Assembly (NCBI RefSeq): GCF_032062135.1
Contig: NC_092860.1
Coordinates: 69,964,342 to 70,028,341 of the forward strand
Source: Pyxicephalus adspersus
Lineage: Eukaryota > Chordata > Amphibia > Anura > Pyxicephalidae
DNA length: 64,000 bases
Direction of reading: 5' to 3'
Both the position numbers and the translations under genes were made by a program. Below, piece after piece: positions 50,014 through 60,602 of this stretch. The notes beneath the pieces are model-generated. The model was given only the letters and a program-made list of their open reading frames with translations, made no database searches and was not told the DNA's origin. Positions within the stretch are counted from its first letter, which is position 1. Each line of letters starts with the position of its first letter.

Positions 50014-50321
50014 CATGGTGGCCATTGCAGTGTTAGTTCCCAGGTTGGAATCTGGGCCAGGGCTCTATCTGCATGGAGTTTGCATATTCTCCCTATGTCT
50101 GCGTGCGTTTCTTCCCATTACAAAATACAAAACAAAAACCTGCAGTTAGATTAATTGGCTTCCCCCAAAAATTGACCTTAGAATAAATTACACACATAAA
50201 AATATGGTGGGGACACTGAACTGTAAGCCCCTTTGGGGGACTGTTAGTAACACTTTGGACTTTGTAAAGTAATGAGTAATATGTTGGCGCTATATAAATA
50301 CTAGTTAATAATAATCATCAT
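50014..50321 (+). mobile_element. tRNA-derived SINE with L2-type tail
   Basis: A tRNA-like head carries a B-box GGTTGGAATCT and leads into the core CTCTATCTGCATGGAGTTTG and TGTCTGCGTGCGTTTCTTCC. It continues with ATTAATTGGCTTCCCCC and closes with GACTTTGTAAAGTAATGAG and GGCGCTATATAAATA plus AATAATAAT. The tail equals the 3' end of L2 LINEs, which would supply the reverse transcriptase. Confidence 0.8.
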
Positions 50322-53300
50322 CACAATTTAAGAATTGCAAGAATCTGAAGATTACTGTGGCTATCAGCTAAAAACATCACCCAGGCATTCATCAAAAATA
50401 TTAAATAAACCCATGTAAAGTAAATGTGCAATATTTGTTCTTGTCAAATATAGTACAATTTGTATATTCACTTGGTCATCTGCCATGGTCTACTACTTAG
50501 TAATGCAACTGCCTTCTTTCCCCAAGGCTATGCTCACACTGGTGGGTGAGATTGCAGTGCAGTTACTGCTTCTTTTGTAACAGCAGCCCATTAGGAATGA
50601 ATGAGAAAGGCAGTGAACAGTTCAGTACTACCCGCTACCACCTGCTATATAGTGTGCAAACACTGGTTTGGGCAGCCGAACAAAGGCCAACCGCCAGCAG
50701 TTACATGAAACTGCTTGGTCTCACGGCCAATGTGAATAAAGCTTTTAACTGTGTATTTATTGGACCAATGTTCATAACTAGTATGATAGGTTAAAGCTTT
50801 ATAAATGTAAATGTTTAGCTGTAAAATATTCCTAATGCAGAAGATTATGCTTGTATTGACACATAGCAGACATGTCTCTTTTTCCAGCATGACTTTAAAA
50901 AATAAATGAAAATTACCTGAAATAAATTAGGAATTTAAATAACAGTTGGAAGACTGTTGACAACTCAGTTAGTATACACACTTTGATTAAAAAATGTCTG
51001 ACTGTATTTGACCTAAATATAAAACTCACAAAAATCTCTACTCAAAAACCTAACTGCCAACATTAAATTGAAATCTACAATCTGAACATAAAAATAAAAC
51101 AATAACACTGTCATAAAGGAAGGGAAATAAATGTTATACATGGATACCCACATGCAAATCAATTATGCATTTACATATAATACTGTATGCAACAGATTCT
51201 GTAACATATATAAAAAATACATTGCATCGGCTCTTTTTCAGCTGGATAATTTGTAGTAGTGGAGTGTCAAAGCTGTCATCCATCAGCTTTTATAAACAGT
51301 AGAACAGCAGAATCAGGTTTACTAAAATAAAACCAAGTTTAGTACAGCTCAATAAAAAAGAAGAGTGCTGGACATTGCAGAATGATGACCTTAGCTTCTT
51401 CTTTTTGCTCCCAGGGTTGGGTTGATTCACAGATTACAGTTTATCTTTTTTGAAGATCTGCATAGTATTTACTAGAAAACATAAAATCAATCAATCACCA
51501 TCAATATATTAAACAGCTTTTTCAAACATCAACAAAGAAGTTACTGCAACTGTTACAAAGGTTACACATTAATTTAAAAGGACAAAGAGGAAATGTGCAT
51601 TTGCTAAAACATAATTTGACTACAGACCCTAGCTAGAAGTATTATTCCGTTAACCAAATAGAAAGCAGCATTCCTGAAAGTAAACAGGTTACACTATGCA
51701 GAATCTCTAATTTACTAAGAATATAGGAGATGTTGAGCAGATCACATCACTATTTAAATTTTTCAGTCCACAGTTCAAATATATCTGTGGGTATGCCCAA
51801 TATGAGAACCTCACATGCACTTACTTTTACGTTCATGGAGTATGTGGTTTCCACTATTTATATTATGCATTATACTTTATGTATAATTGTATTACAAGTG
51901 TTCTATCTGCTATTCAATGCATCCTCTCAATTTCAATATAATGCCATTCGCACTATTCATATCATTCAAATAATGCATCCGACTTCTTTATGTAACATGT
52001 AGTTTTGTTGTGCCTGACACCTGAGCCTTCCTACCAGCTGATGAAGCTTTGAATGTATCTGAACCGAATGGAATATATCCTCCACTGTGATTGGAAACAA
52101 CGAGAGACAGGTTTGATAGTCTAAAAACACAGATGCGTGCCGATTTTGCCCGATTTTATGGGGAATAAAAGCTAGTTGTTTGGAAAGTATCCTGACTGTT
52201 AAGAGGTTAAGCTTTAGCAGCTGGTTGGAAGGCTCAGGTATCAGGCTCTTGCCTGGACAATGGGGGAGGGGGTGTGGTGTATGCAAATATCCTTGAGTTA
52301 AAGCTGCTGTTAACAAAAAGCATGAATAGTTGAACACAGAAAGGCTATTCTTATTCATTAAAAAACACAATGTACCTATATCAGACAACAGGTTGGTATT
52401 GTAGAACACTGTCATCACTTTTATAGCTTTATTTAAATTTTTGTAATAAAAAGGATCTCCATTAATGGCAATAGTATCATGCACTATAAAGGCCTTTATC
52501 AAATAGGCATTTTGAACTAATCAAGGGCATATTCAGTCTTTGAGAACAGGAAGTGGCTAGATATAGTGTGCCTGTCAGTGGGTGGATTGACAAGAGGTAT
52601 AGACGCTTCACTACTCAAGATATTTGGTAGTTTGAAAGTGTCTACTCACAATAAATGTATAACACTGTACAGGAGTGCAAGAATGGGTCCATGACACATG
52701 CCCCCTACATAGAACATGGGGGCATTCTAAAAATGGGGGCATTCTAAAAGCCCAGAATTAGTAAGGTACAACTCTGCAAGGGTTGCCGTTGTTAGCTGGT
52801 TGGTTCAGGGTTCTTGACTCTGGAATGGGAAAGAAGGTATTGAGTGGCCTTTTCTATTCCACCCAGGTACACCGAGTACGACGAAAGCCAGGCAGGAAGT
52901 CTGGCTATAAGCAGCACAAGTGTGCCGTTAGGCTGGAAAGTGGAATGGCTGCAGATAAACCTGAATGGAGGCTCTACTAAGTAGCTGTGTCCCTTTGGAT
53001 GGGAAGTTCTTTATTTGATTTATAGACTGTGAAATTCTCACTAAAAACTGTACTGTAGAGAATTGTACTGTGAAATCATAGGACTCTGCACTCTCCTTAC
53101 CGGTCCGGTGTAAGCGGTCTTTAAAATATTGATTTTTTTTGCTGAAGAAAGCTTTATTGTTTCTAGAACAAAAAAAGAAAAAACCCACTCTGGGTTTCTG
53201 TCATCCGATTGCATGCCCCCCTCTATTTGCTGACTACATAAAAATAGAATTCTGAAGACACTTATTCCTTATATTTTTTTTCAGCAACCTATTATAACAG

Positions 53301-53380
53301 CGCTTTGTTAGGTTGGTCCAGAGTTTGGTCATATATACAGGTATCTACAAGTAGTTTCACTTCCTTTTATATGTAAACAG
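50322..53380. other. No gene recognised
   Basis: The largest open frame, 51966-52502 on the minus strand (178 codons), has no family resemblance and ends in a run with varied composition. A possible small terminal exon is listed separately at 51434-51457. Confidence 0.4.
51434..51457 (-). CDS. Possible short terminal exon (IFKKDKL)
   Basis: After an AG acceptor (ACTATGCAG) the minus strand reads IFKKDKL and stops, in phase 0. That would join in frame to the candidate exon ending at 56542. The link is speculative: the polypyrimidine tract is weak and no nearby poly(A) signal was found. Confidence 0.15.
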   Translation of the reverse strand: MFKKDKL

Positions 53381-53551
53381 CATTTTTTAAATTTTGTTTA
53401 AATCAGTTTTATTAAGTTTTCAGATAAAAAAGGGTAACAGGTAAACATAACACATTTACCATCAGCTATATAACACACACACCATAACAAACATAACATC
53501 GTAAGCTTCTAATTAACAGACATACAATACCATAAGGCTGCATATACCCAA

Positions 53552-53580
53552 AATAAATAAATAAATAAATAAATAAATAA
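53552..53580. repeat. (AAAT)n microsatellite
   Basis: Seven AAAT units within the 3' part of the ORF1-only element. Confidence 0.85.
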
Positions 53581-54538
53581 AACAGAGAAACATAACAGTT
53601 CTAAAGGGATCACATAGCACATGTTAAACCTGTACAAAAACAGCTATACATCTGCTATTGGAAGTGTATGGCATAGGGTGTAGGGTGTAAACCAATAGTC
53701 ATAAACAACAGATAAAATAACAACACAGACAGATACATATAACAAATCAGCCCAGGGGGGAAGGGGGGGGGGATTGGAGGGGGGGATGCCAAGTGGTACA
53801 AAGAAATAAGAGGTATATATTGACCCTCAATACCGGGTTTGGGATCCAGCCTGTAAGCCTAGCCCTTTGCATTAAGGGTACGAATTTTCAAGGCATTTGC
53901 TGGGGTATGTACCGAGGACATTGAGGGGAAGGGCACAGGAAGGGGCGCGAGGCGGGCTAAAACCTCGACCGTGGGGTGAAAAATCTAAAGTGGGACCCTA
54001 AAGGTCCCAAAGCACTGCCCAGAAGGCCAGCAGGCCTATGCGGGGAAGTGTCTGCGAGCGGCGGGGGAGGCAGACAAGCAATCAAAAATAAACATACGAG
54101 GCCCGCCCGGGGGAACCCACAAAACCGTAAATAATGTATGGCGTGAGAACAGACTCCTAGCAATTACCCAGTAAAAACAAGACCAATATAACATAAAAGG
54201 GGAACAAGCCCTGGACATGCACCCAGAATACTAAGCAATCCCAGAGGCAAGACACCTAGGGCGCAAAGCAAATATCAATAAGCAGCAACATGAGATAAAC
54301 ATTACACCGGATTCCTGCCAAGAGAACAGGAATACAACATCCCAAGGCCCCTAATAGAATCCCCCGGGGAGGCGAGAACAATATAGTCCGCGCATCCCCC
54401 AAGGGGCCCTACACAAATTCACCAAATTAACCACAGGACCTAAAAAACATGCAAAAATAACAGGTCGGCTAACAGCAAAAACAGTGGCAATAAATACTAG
54501 AAAAATAGCGTTCAACACATTTACCCATACAGGAAAGG

Positions 54539-54862
54539 TCCCACCGTGAAGGAGAAACTGCACAGAGTCAAATGTAATCCGAGGATGCTTGGCAACACAG
54601 AAACATGTGGCTCCATTAAAAGGCATATCGATCTCCCGACCAGGTACGGCAGGTGATGAAAAAAGAAGTGAACCAGAGATGACTTACAGCCAGTATATGA
54701 AAAGTCCCACCGTGAAGGAGAAACCACTTGCACAGAGTTAAATGTAATCCGAGGATGCTTGATAACACAGAAACATATAACTCCATTAAAAGGCATAACA
54801 ATCTCCCGACCAGGTACGGCAGGTGATGAAGAAAGAGGTAGACCAGTGATGACTTGTAGCCT
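54539..54862 (-). repeat. Tandem duplication of about 165 bp
   Basis: Two copies start at CCCACCGTGAAGGAGAAA (54539 and 54707). Both contain ATGTAATCCGAGGATGCTTG and CTCCCGACCAGGTACGGCAG. They differ by scattered substitutions and a short indel. The array lies between ORF1 and the 3' end of the retroelement. Confidence 0.9.
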
Positions 54863-54963
54863 AAGAAACACAAAAAGGGTAAATTGAAGACGACTATTCC
54901 AGGAACAGTAACGAAGGTATCCTGAGATCCACTAAAAATTGTTGGCGATGTCGATTCCAGCGG

Positions 54964-56175
54964 CTAGGTTGCGGAGGGATGAGGGGAAGAAAAATGACCC
55001 GTGGAAGTGCTTGGAGGACCATCAAAAGAAGGTCGCGGAGGAGCTTGCGGTGGCGTTGGTGTATTGTTGAGGAGTGAGGTCGCCGTAGGCCATTCAGGCA
55101 GTATGACCTCAGGAAGATGCAGATCCCGTACGATATAGGGTAGGTCAGATGGCTCGCGGAGAACAAGGGTTCTGCCTCCAGATCTGATGATGAGATGGAA
55201 GGGAAATCCCCATCTATATGGGATGTTCCGTTCACGAAGGACTGTCAAAAGCGGTTTAAGAGCCCTGCGGAGATCCAGCGTATGTTTAGAGAGGTCAGGC
55301 AGCAGCTGTATCTGAGCCCCGGCATATTCAATATTCGTAGATTCTCTGGCTTTTTTTATGATGTCTTCCTTGGTCCTGTAAAAATGGATAACATCTATAG
55401 GGCGTTGCGGATTTATGCTACGTGGGCCCAGCGTTCTGTGTACCCGATCTATCTCTATATCAACATCAGATGGGACAGCAAGAAGCTTAGCAAATATAGA
55501 GTAGGCAGCTGCAGGCAATTCTGAATTCGGTACGGTTTCAGGTAAACCCCGTATACGAATGTTATTCCGCCTGTTGCGGTTTTCAGCGTCATCATGCAAC
55601 AGATACAACATATTAATTTGCGCATCATGACGTTCCAAAATGGCCGCTTGGGATACTACTCGTGAAGAAAGATCAGCACACTGGGTTTGCAGAGCTGCGG
55701 TGGTGCTAGTAACTTGTTGAAAAGACTCGCGTATAGCGTGGAACTCTGCCTTACAACTCGCTTCCAAGTGCCCTATACTGCGTTCCAGATCTTGTTTGGT
55801 AGGAAGAGCACGTAAGTGGGCCTTCCAGTCCCACTCCTCTGCGGACTCTGTGTTGGCCGGACTTTGACTAGAAGAGGCGTCTAAGGAGGGTAGCATGCAG
55901 GGACTGGGAATGGGAGAGTCGGGGTGTACCTCAGGAGAAGATGTGGAGGCATCTGGAGTGGATGCTGACCCGTGCTGCTGCAATCCGGTCTCCATCGAAG
56001 TGCACCGCGCCAATGGTGCCTGCTCGTCGGGTGCCGTGACTAATCGAGCCCCCGGCTTTGAGGCCTTGTCCCGGACCCCGCGGCCTGCCGCGGGGAAGAA
56101 GCTGGATAATCCTCCGGTGGAGGGATCACCCCCTCCGGGGCGTCCCTTCTGCACCCCCTTGACTTTAGGGCCCAT
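54964..56175 (-). CDS. L1-type ORF1 protein, intact
   Basis: A 403-codon uninterrupted frame. The N-terminal 110 residues are low complexity and rich in Gly, Pro, Ser. A coiled-coil-like stretch follows at about 115-195 (TKQDLERSIGHLEASCKAEF to ILERHDAQINML). Next is the RRM entry motif ENRNRRNNIRIRGLPE at about residues 200-215 and then a C-terminal domain with VHRTLGPR, PRPIDVIHF-like PQRPIDVIHFYRTKEDIIKK and a proline-rich end. This layout is that of L1 ORF1p, a trimeric RNA-binding chaperone of the retrotransposon RNP. The start ATG lies about 110 nt from the element's 5' end. No ORF2 follows. Confidence 0.9.
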   Translation of the reverse strand: MGPKVKGVQKGRPGGGDPSTGGLSSFFPAAGRGVRDKASKPGARLVTAPDEQAPLARCTSMETGLQQHGSASTPDASTSSPEVHPDSPIPSPCMLPSLDASSSQSPANTESAEEWDWKAHLRALPTKQDLERSIGHLEASCKAEFHAIRESFQQVTSTTAALQTQCADLSSRVVSQAAILERHDAQINMLYLLHDDAENRNRRNNIRIRGLPETVPNSELPAAAYSIFAKLLAVPSDVDIEIDRVHRTLGPRSINPQRPIDVIHFYRTKEDIIKKARESTNIEYAGAQIQLLPDLSKHTLDLRRALKPLLTVLRERNIPYRWGFPFHLIIRSGGRTLVLREPSDLPYIVRDLHLPEVILPEWPTATSLLNNTPTPPQAPPRPSFDGPPSTSTGHFSSPHPSAT

Positions 56176-56329
56176 GAGGCCAAATAAAGAGGTGCAATAA
56201 GCGCTAACACTATGGGGAATCCCCAGGCGGGATACGGAGCTCAGGAATCAGCGTCCTGCTCCGCCACCATCAGGCCACGCCCATTTTTTTTAAATTTTAG
56301 TGTTAATTATGCCTACCTTTAAATTACAA

Positions 56330-56331
<2 letters not shown>

Positions 56332-56382
<51 letters not shown>

Positions 56383-56386
56383 TACA
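56332..56386. repeat. (AT)n(AC)n microsatellite
   Basis: About 20 AT units followed by CA units and CATA units. Confidence 0.9.
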
Positions 56387-56541
56387 TACATATATAACTA
56401 GTCACAAATACCATCAAGACACAACCGAAATAATGTACTGTTTACATTGTATTAGTAACCTAGAGTCAGTCATCGTGCAAAAAGCTAAACAAATATGATA
56501 CAGTCAATGTACAACTGACATACCTTAGATTGGTAACTTAC

Positions 56542-56625
56542 TGTGTCAATTTCCTCATCTGAGATGGGCTGGATTTGTGGGTTATAGTGGAGAGGGGAAT
56601 AAACCCAGCTCTGGTCATCTGGAGG
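56542..56625 (-). CDS. Candidate cassette exon with WVYSP motif (A)
   Basis: Acceptor TTAACTTTCTTAG precedes 84 nt that stay open in phase 0 and end at donor GTAAGTT. It encodes PPDDQSWVYSPLHYNPQ and then IQPISDEEIDT. Length divisible by three, strong donor, and resemblance to the exon at 57266 support a real exon. I do not recognise the protein. It could be part of a cytoplasmic tail of a membrane protein, judging only from the acidic and Pro/Tyr-rich composition. Confidence 0.45.
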
Positions 56626-57265
56626 CTAAGAAAGTTAAACCAGATTTGGATGGTAGCACAAAGAAGAAAAAAAGACAGGATATAGAAATAGAAGAGCATA
56701 AAATAAATGAAATAATACATTTTACTCAAAAGTCAGCACTACCATGACTGTGAAGCTTTTAAAGCATAACCTATTCTGCATGCTTTAACTGTAGGTAATG
56801 TTCTACAATTGAAGACACAAAACACTGAAAAATATATAAATTTAACTTTAGAATTGTGCACAAACACACAAAATTAGTCAGACAATTATAACATTAAAAA
56901 ACACACAAAAAGAAACATTTTCACTAAATGTCAAAAAATGTATATAGTTATACAATAATACACTTATATGTGAGGAGTAAGCATTTTGCTGATATAATAC
57001 ATGTGGATATTCCTAAGGAGAAACATTTGAACAATATTTTTGTAGATATCTATTAGTGGTGAAAAATATTATTGTAATACCTAAATTAAATACATATCTT
57101 TGGAGCTAATCTTTAATGGTCATCATACCATAAATTTATGGTACTTAATCTAAAAAAATAATATTTTTTGACTTACATAATAAAAATATATGTTTTCAAA
57201 TGACCAGATGGGCTCAAACTGAGTGAAAACCACATTGCTTTAATGCTTTAGTAGTACTCACTCAC

Positions 57266-57340
57266 AGAGTCAGTGGATGATGTGGCAGAGTACATCTGAC
57301 AGGGTTGGGGAGAATACACCCAATATCGCCCATCGGTGAA
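57266..57340 (-). CDS. Candidate cassette exon with WVYSP motif (B)
   Basis: Acceptor TCATCTTTCAACCAG precedes 75 nt in phase 0, ending at donor GTGAGT. It encodes FTDGRYWVYSPQPCQMYSAT and STDS. If the donor is not used, the frame runs five more codons (VSEYY) to a stop. It lies upstream of exon A in transcription order, separated by a 640-bp candidate intron. A third WV-containing stretch after a strong acceptor (TTATTTTCTGTTTTCAG) is seen at about 57715-57740 but breaks down quickly. Confidence 0.45.
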
Positions 57341-57759
57341 CTGGTTGAAAGATGAGATGAAGCAACAAAGATCACAAAGAACAGAGACGATAACAGATTG
57401 GACGAGATAAGAATGGATGAGATGACTTAAGAAACAGATAAAGAATTTAAACAGGTAATGAATGACACATATGACACATTTATTTTCACCTTGTGAAACT
57501 GACAATAATAAACTTCCTATCCTATGGTGCCAACATTCACTCAGTATACTGTAGCTATGGAACACATCACAAACACTTTCTCTTCTTATCCCCATTTCAC
57601 AGGGAATAGATGTTGGTAGTTCACAGAAGATAGTTGAAAAATCCTCATATATTGTGTAGAAATTCAGTTCAGTCCACAAGAAACTACAGACACTTGATTT
57701 ACACTCTAATTCTGTACTTTTAGAAAATGTACCCAGCCTGAAAACAGAAAATAAATGCA

Positions 57760-58602
57760 GCTACCACTACTAAGTACCAGTATGATGTAATATAAAATGT
57801 TTTTGTATTGATTTAGATATCTTTTAAGTATTCTTACCCAGAGAACATACAGTTAAATGGACATGGAAGAAAGTTGAATTGGGTATTTTTTAAATGAAAT
57901 CTGTGTACTAAACAACTTCAACAATATTTTTACATTTTGATTTTTCTTTGAATTTTATCTACTGCTCCCATGCCGAGCCTCATTCTGTCCCCCGTATGAT
58001 CAGCTAGAAGGCGAATCATTGTGGTTGCAGGGAGTCGTGGCAGTGCTTAGCTCTCCCATGCAACCACGGAGCCCTGATGACATCACAGGGATTTCCTCGG
58101 CATCTGCATGATGTGTGCGTAGCCCTTGTTGGCTGCGCACGGGCCGTGTAACTCAACGGATGCCAGTCAGTCCGCCTTTATTAGGCGCCTTTTGGCTATA
58201 ATTCTATTTTTTGTTCCTGCTAGACCATGCTGGAAACACACTTATTACTACTTCTCTCCCTTCTCTGGTAAGCTACCCTAACAAATACATACCTCTATTA
58301 TTGTTCCACAGCATTATAATATTACCTACTGAACTTTGACTTCATACTTACCACCTTAACACAGGAAATTTCCCAACGAAAGTTTGACATTTACATCTAC
58401 CCCTGTTTTTCCTTTCCCTATTTTCATTATTATTGATTATTTATATATCCAATTTCTTTTAGTTGGTACTCTATAATAATGTATACAATGTATCTATAAA
58501 CTTTCTCATTCTCCATTCAGGTACAATATCAGCCAATTTTGATTTTATTCCCTGCAAATTTACAAGCTATATTTCATCTTTCCCAGAATTCATACACTAA
58601 TA
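57760..58602. other. No gene recognised
   Basis: A GC-richer stretch at 57965-58215 (TGACATCACAGGG, GGCTGCGCACGGGCCGTG) may be another repeat. No coding sequence supported. Confidence 0.4.
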
Positions 58603-58607
58603 CCCCT

Positions 58608-59217
58608 TGTTGGAAGTGACCAAAATTGATATGAATATGACTGGTATGTAAAGACAATTCTGCTTTCTTGGAAACAAGCTATAAACCTCATTATCTGTGG
58701 AGACAGATGCAGTCCCTCAAACATCAAAGGATTGCTTAACATAGACAATGATTGATCTTCCATGTGTGCAGGCCTGAGGATCATTAACACCTTGGCCAGT
58801 TTGACTATTTGGTGTCAATTTCTGCCCAAACCTGTTCACTATAACTTCAGTCTTCCTGGAGGGGGCAGGGGTATATGACAACAATCCCAAGCCTGGGACA
58901 AGGACAGTCTGTGTGACCTTTTGATCAAGACTTCACCAAGGATGAATCAACAATGTGATTCGCTCTGGACCTTCAGCGGGGTGTGGTTCAAGGAGAGAAA
59001 ACCCTGGTGTGTATGGGTGTGTGAGAGATTTGACCATGTGCTAGAGATAGAGCTAGACCCCTCTCCTTCCCCTTCCTATATACCCTTTACCTGCTTCCCT
59101 TTTGTATTGAAAATCATATGTAAATATTATCCTAAGCTGTAAATAAACCTTTCCCCTTTGTAAGATCTATTGGTCTGTTGTTAAATCCAAGGCACCCCAA
59201 ACAGAGCACATTCTACA
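58608..59217 (+). mobile_element. Solo LTR of an endogenous retrovirus-type element
   Basis: 610 bp beginning TGTTGGAAG and ending TTCTACA, flanked by a perfect 5-bp duplication CCCCT at 58603-58607 and 59218-59222. It holds a TATATA at 59077 and an AATAAA at 59142 followed by a U5-like segment, which gives the orientation. No internal proviral genes are next to it, so it is probably the product of LTR-LTR recombination. Confidence 0.85.
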
Positions 59218-59222
59218 CCCCT

Positions 59223-60602
59223 AAACATCAACTGAACAAATAACACATAGTTTTGTTTATCATGATTATTTATTACTACATTATTTATATAATGAATTTG
59301 AAGTTCATCTGAAATGGTTACTTTATATGAAGTTTTATGTTATTATGTTCATTCTTAGATGCATGTAAATCGAGTCAAGAGATGCATGTTTTATGTATTT
59401 TTCTTTTGATAACCACAATATTTCAGAATTATCATATGTATTGATTATGCATAGATATACTTAAAAGTTTATGGACATAATCTATATTATTTTTCATGAA
59501 ACATATGAATGAATTTGGTACACTTAATCAATATGATTATTAATGCAATTATGTATTTATTATATAGACTGTAAAGTCGTTACTGCACACCCCTAAAGAG
59601 GCCATAATTGGTGAAACGCGTCACCTAACTAAGACTACAACTGTTGTTGTTGTAAAACACTAGTTGATTATCTGTATAATTTGGAAAACCCACCCTATGA
59701 TTATATAATGGGCTAGTAAAAACATCTATGGATTGTTATGTAATTAATTATGTATAAATCCATAATTATTGCTTTTTTAACATAATGGCCTATAAACCAT
59801 CTGTTTGTTGTCTACCAATAACATGTCCACAAGGGTAACTACAATGTGTCTAGTATGCTTACAGGTTGTCTAGTGCTCTAGGCCTATAAATACATCTTTA
59901 TATTTGAAAATAATTGTTTAATGCACTGAAGTGCATTAAAATTTGTGCACAGTACTGAATGCAGTTAAAAAATAATTGAAAAATTTAACATTAAACACAC
60001 ATTTTTAACAAAAAAGTGTGTCATATGCAATGTAAATTTAAGAAATAGCTTGCACGTGGTTATAGAATTGAAATCACCACATTTTCACTTTAATTTTTTT
60101 TGAACACAATACATTTTGTAAAAGAAACATTCTCTTATATTTGTATATCTATCTAAAAAGTAGTTTCAAATGTTAATACTGTAGATTTTTGAGTTTTTCC
60201 GATCCAGAAACCCATCATTTTGTTAACCCATCATTTTTGGAATAAGGTGTCTGGATGCATTTGGTTGCAATCTTTTTTTGCAAATAAAAATGCTGTGGTC
60301 AAACAACTGCAGTTAAAAAAATTGCTAGTATAGGAATTCCATTTTCCTTTAGATAGCAATCCCCCCAACACTTCAGCAGCACATGCTTAGTACAATGCCC
60401 ATGCTAGGCATTTTTCAGAAGCCAAAAGGTAAATTCTAGTGCCAGGATAATGGAATTCCATGAGCTTGTATGAGAATGGAATCTTCACTGGTTAACCTCT
60501 CGGTGGATGTTACTGGGAAAAGAAGAAACTATTTTTCATTGGTGGCTATGGAGCAGCAAATGAACATGAATAGGTTTACTAGCAATCTCCTTTACAGATA
60601 TG
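59223..60602. other. No gene; CGAAAC-type motif
   Basis: AT-rich. At 59590-59640 CCCCTAAAGAGGCCATAATT is followed by GGTGAAACGCGTCACC. It resembles the motif at 10630-10670 and may mark the end of a lost Penelope-like copy. Confidence 0.4.

Larger units (their letters stand above)
53382..56298 (-). mobile_element. ORF1-only L1-type retroelement (HAL1-like)
   Basis: A 2.9-kb insert with a 5' end reading GGGCGTGGCCTGATGGTGGC on the minus strand, an intact ORF1, about 1.5 kb without any reverse-transcriptase motif, and a 3' end TAATAAAACTGATTTAAACA at about 53400. Matching sequence TTTTTTAAATTTT flanks both sides (53383-53395 and 56286-56298) and may be the target duplication. Because the flanks are simple AT sequence, chance similarity is possible. 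The mammalian HAL1 elements are L1 relatives that likewise keep ORF1 and lack ORF2. Confidence 0.75.

Noticed and set aside
51966..52502. Minus-strand 178-codon frame
   Set aside because: Long for random AT-rich DNA, but no family resemblance, no matching exon structure and no neighbouring gene to join.
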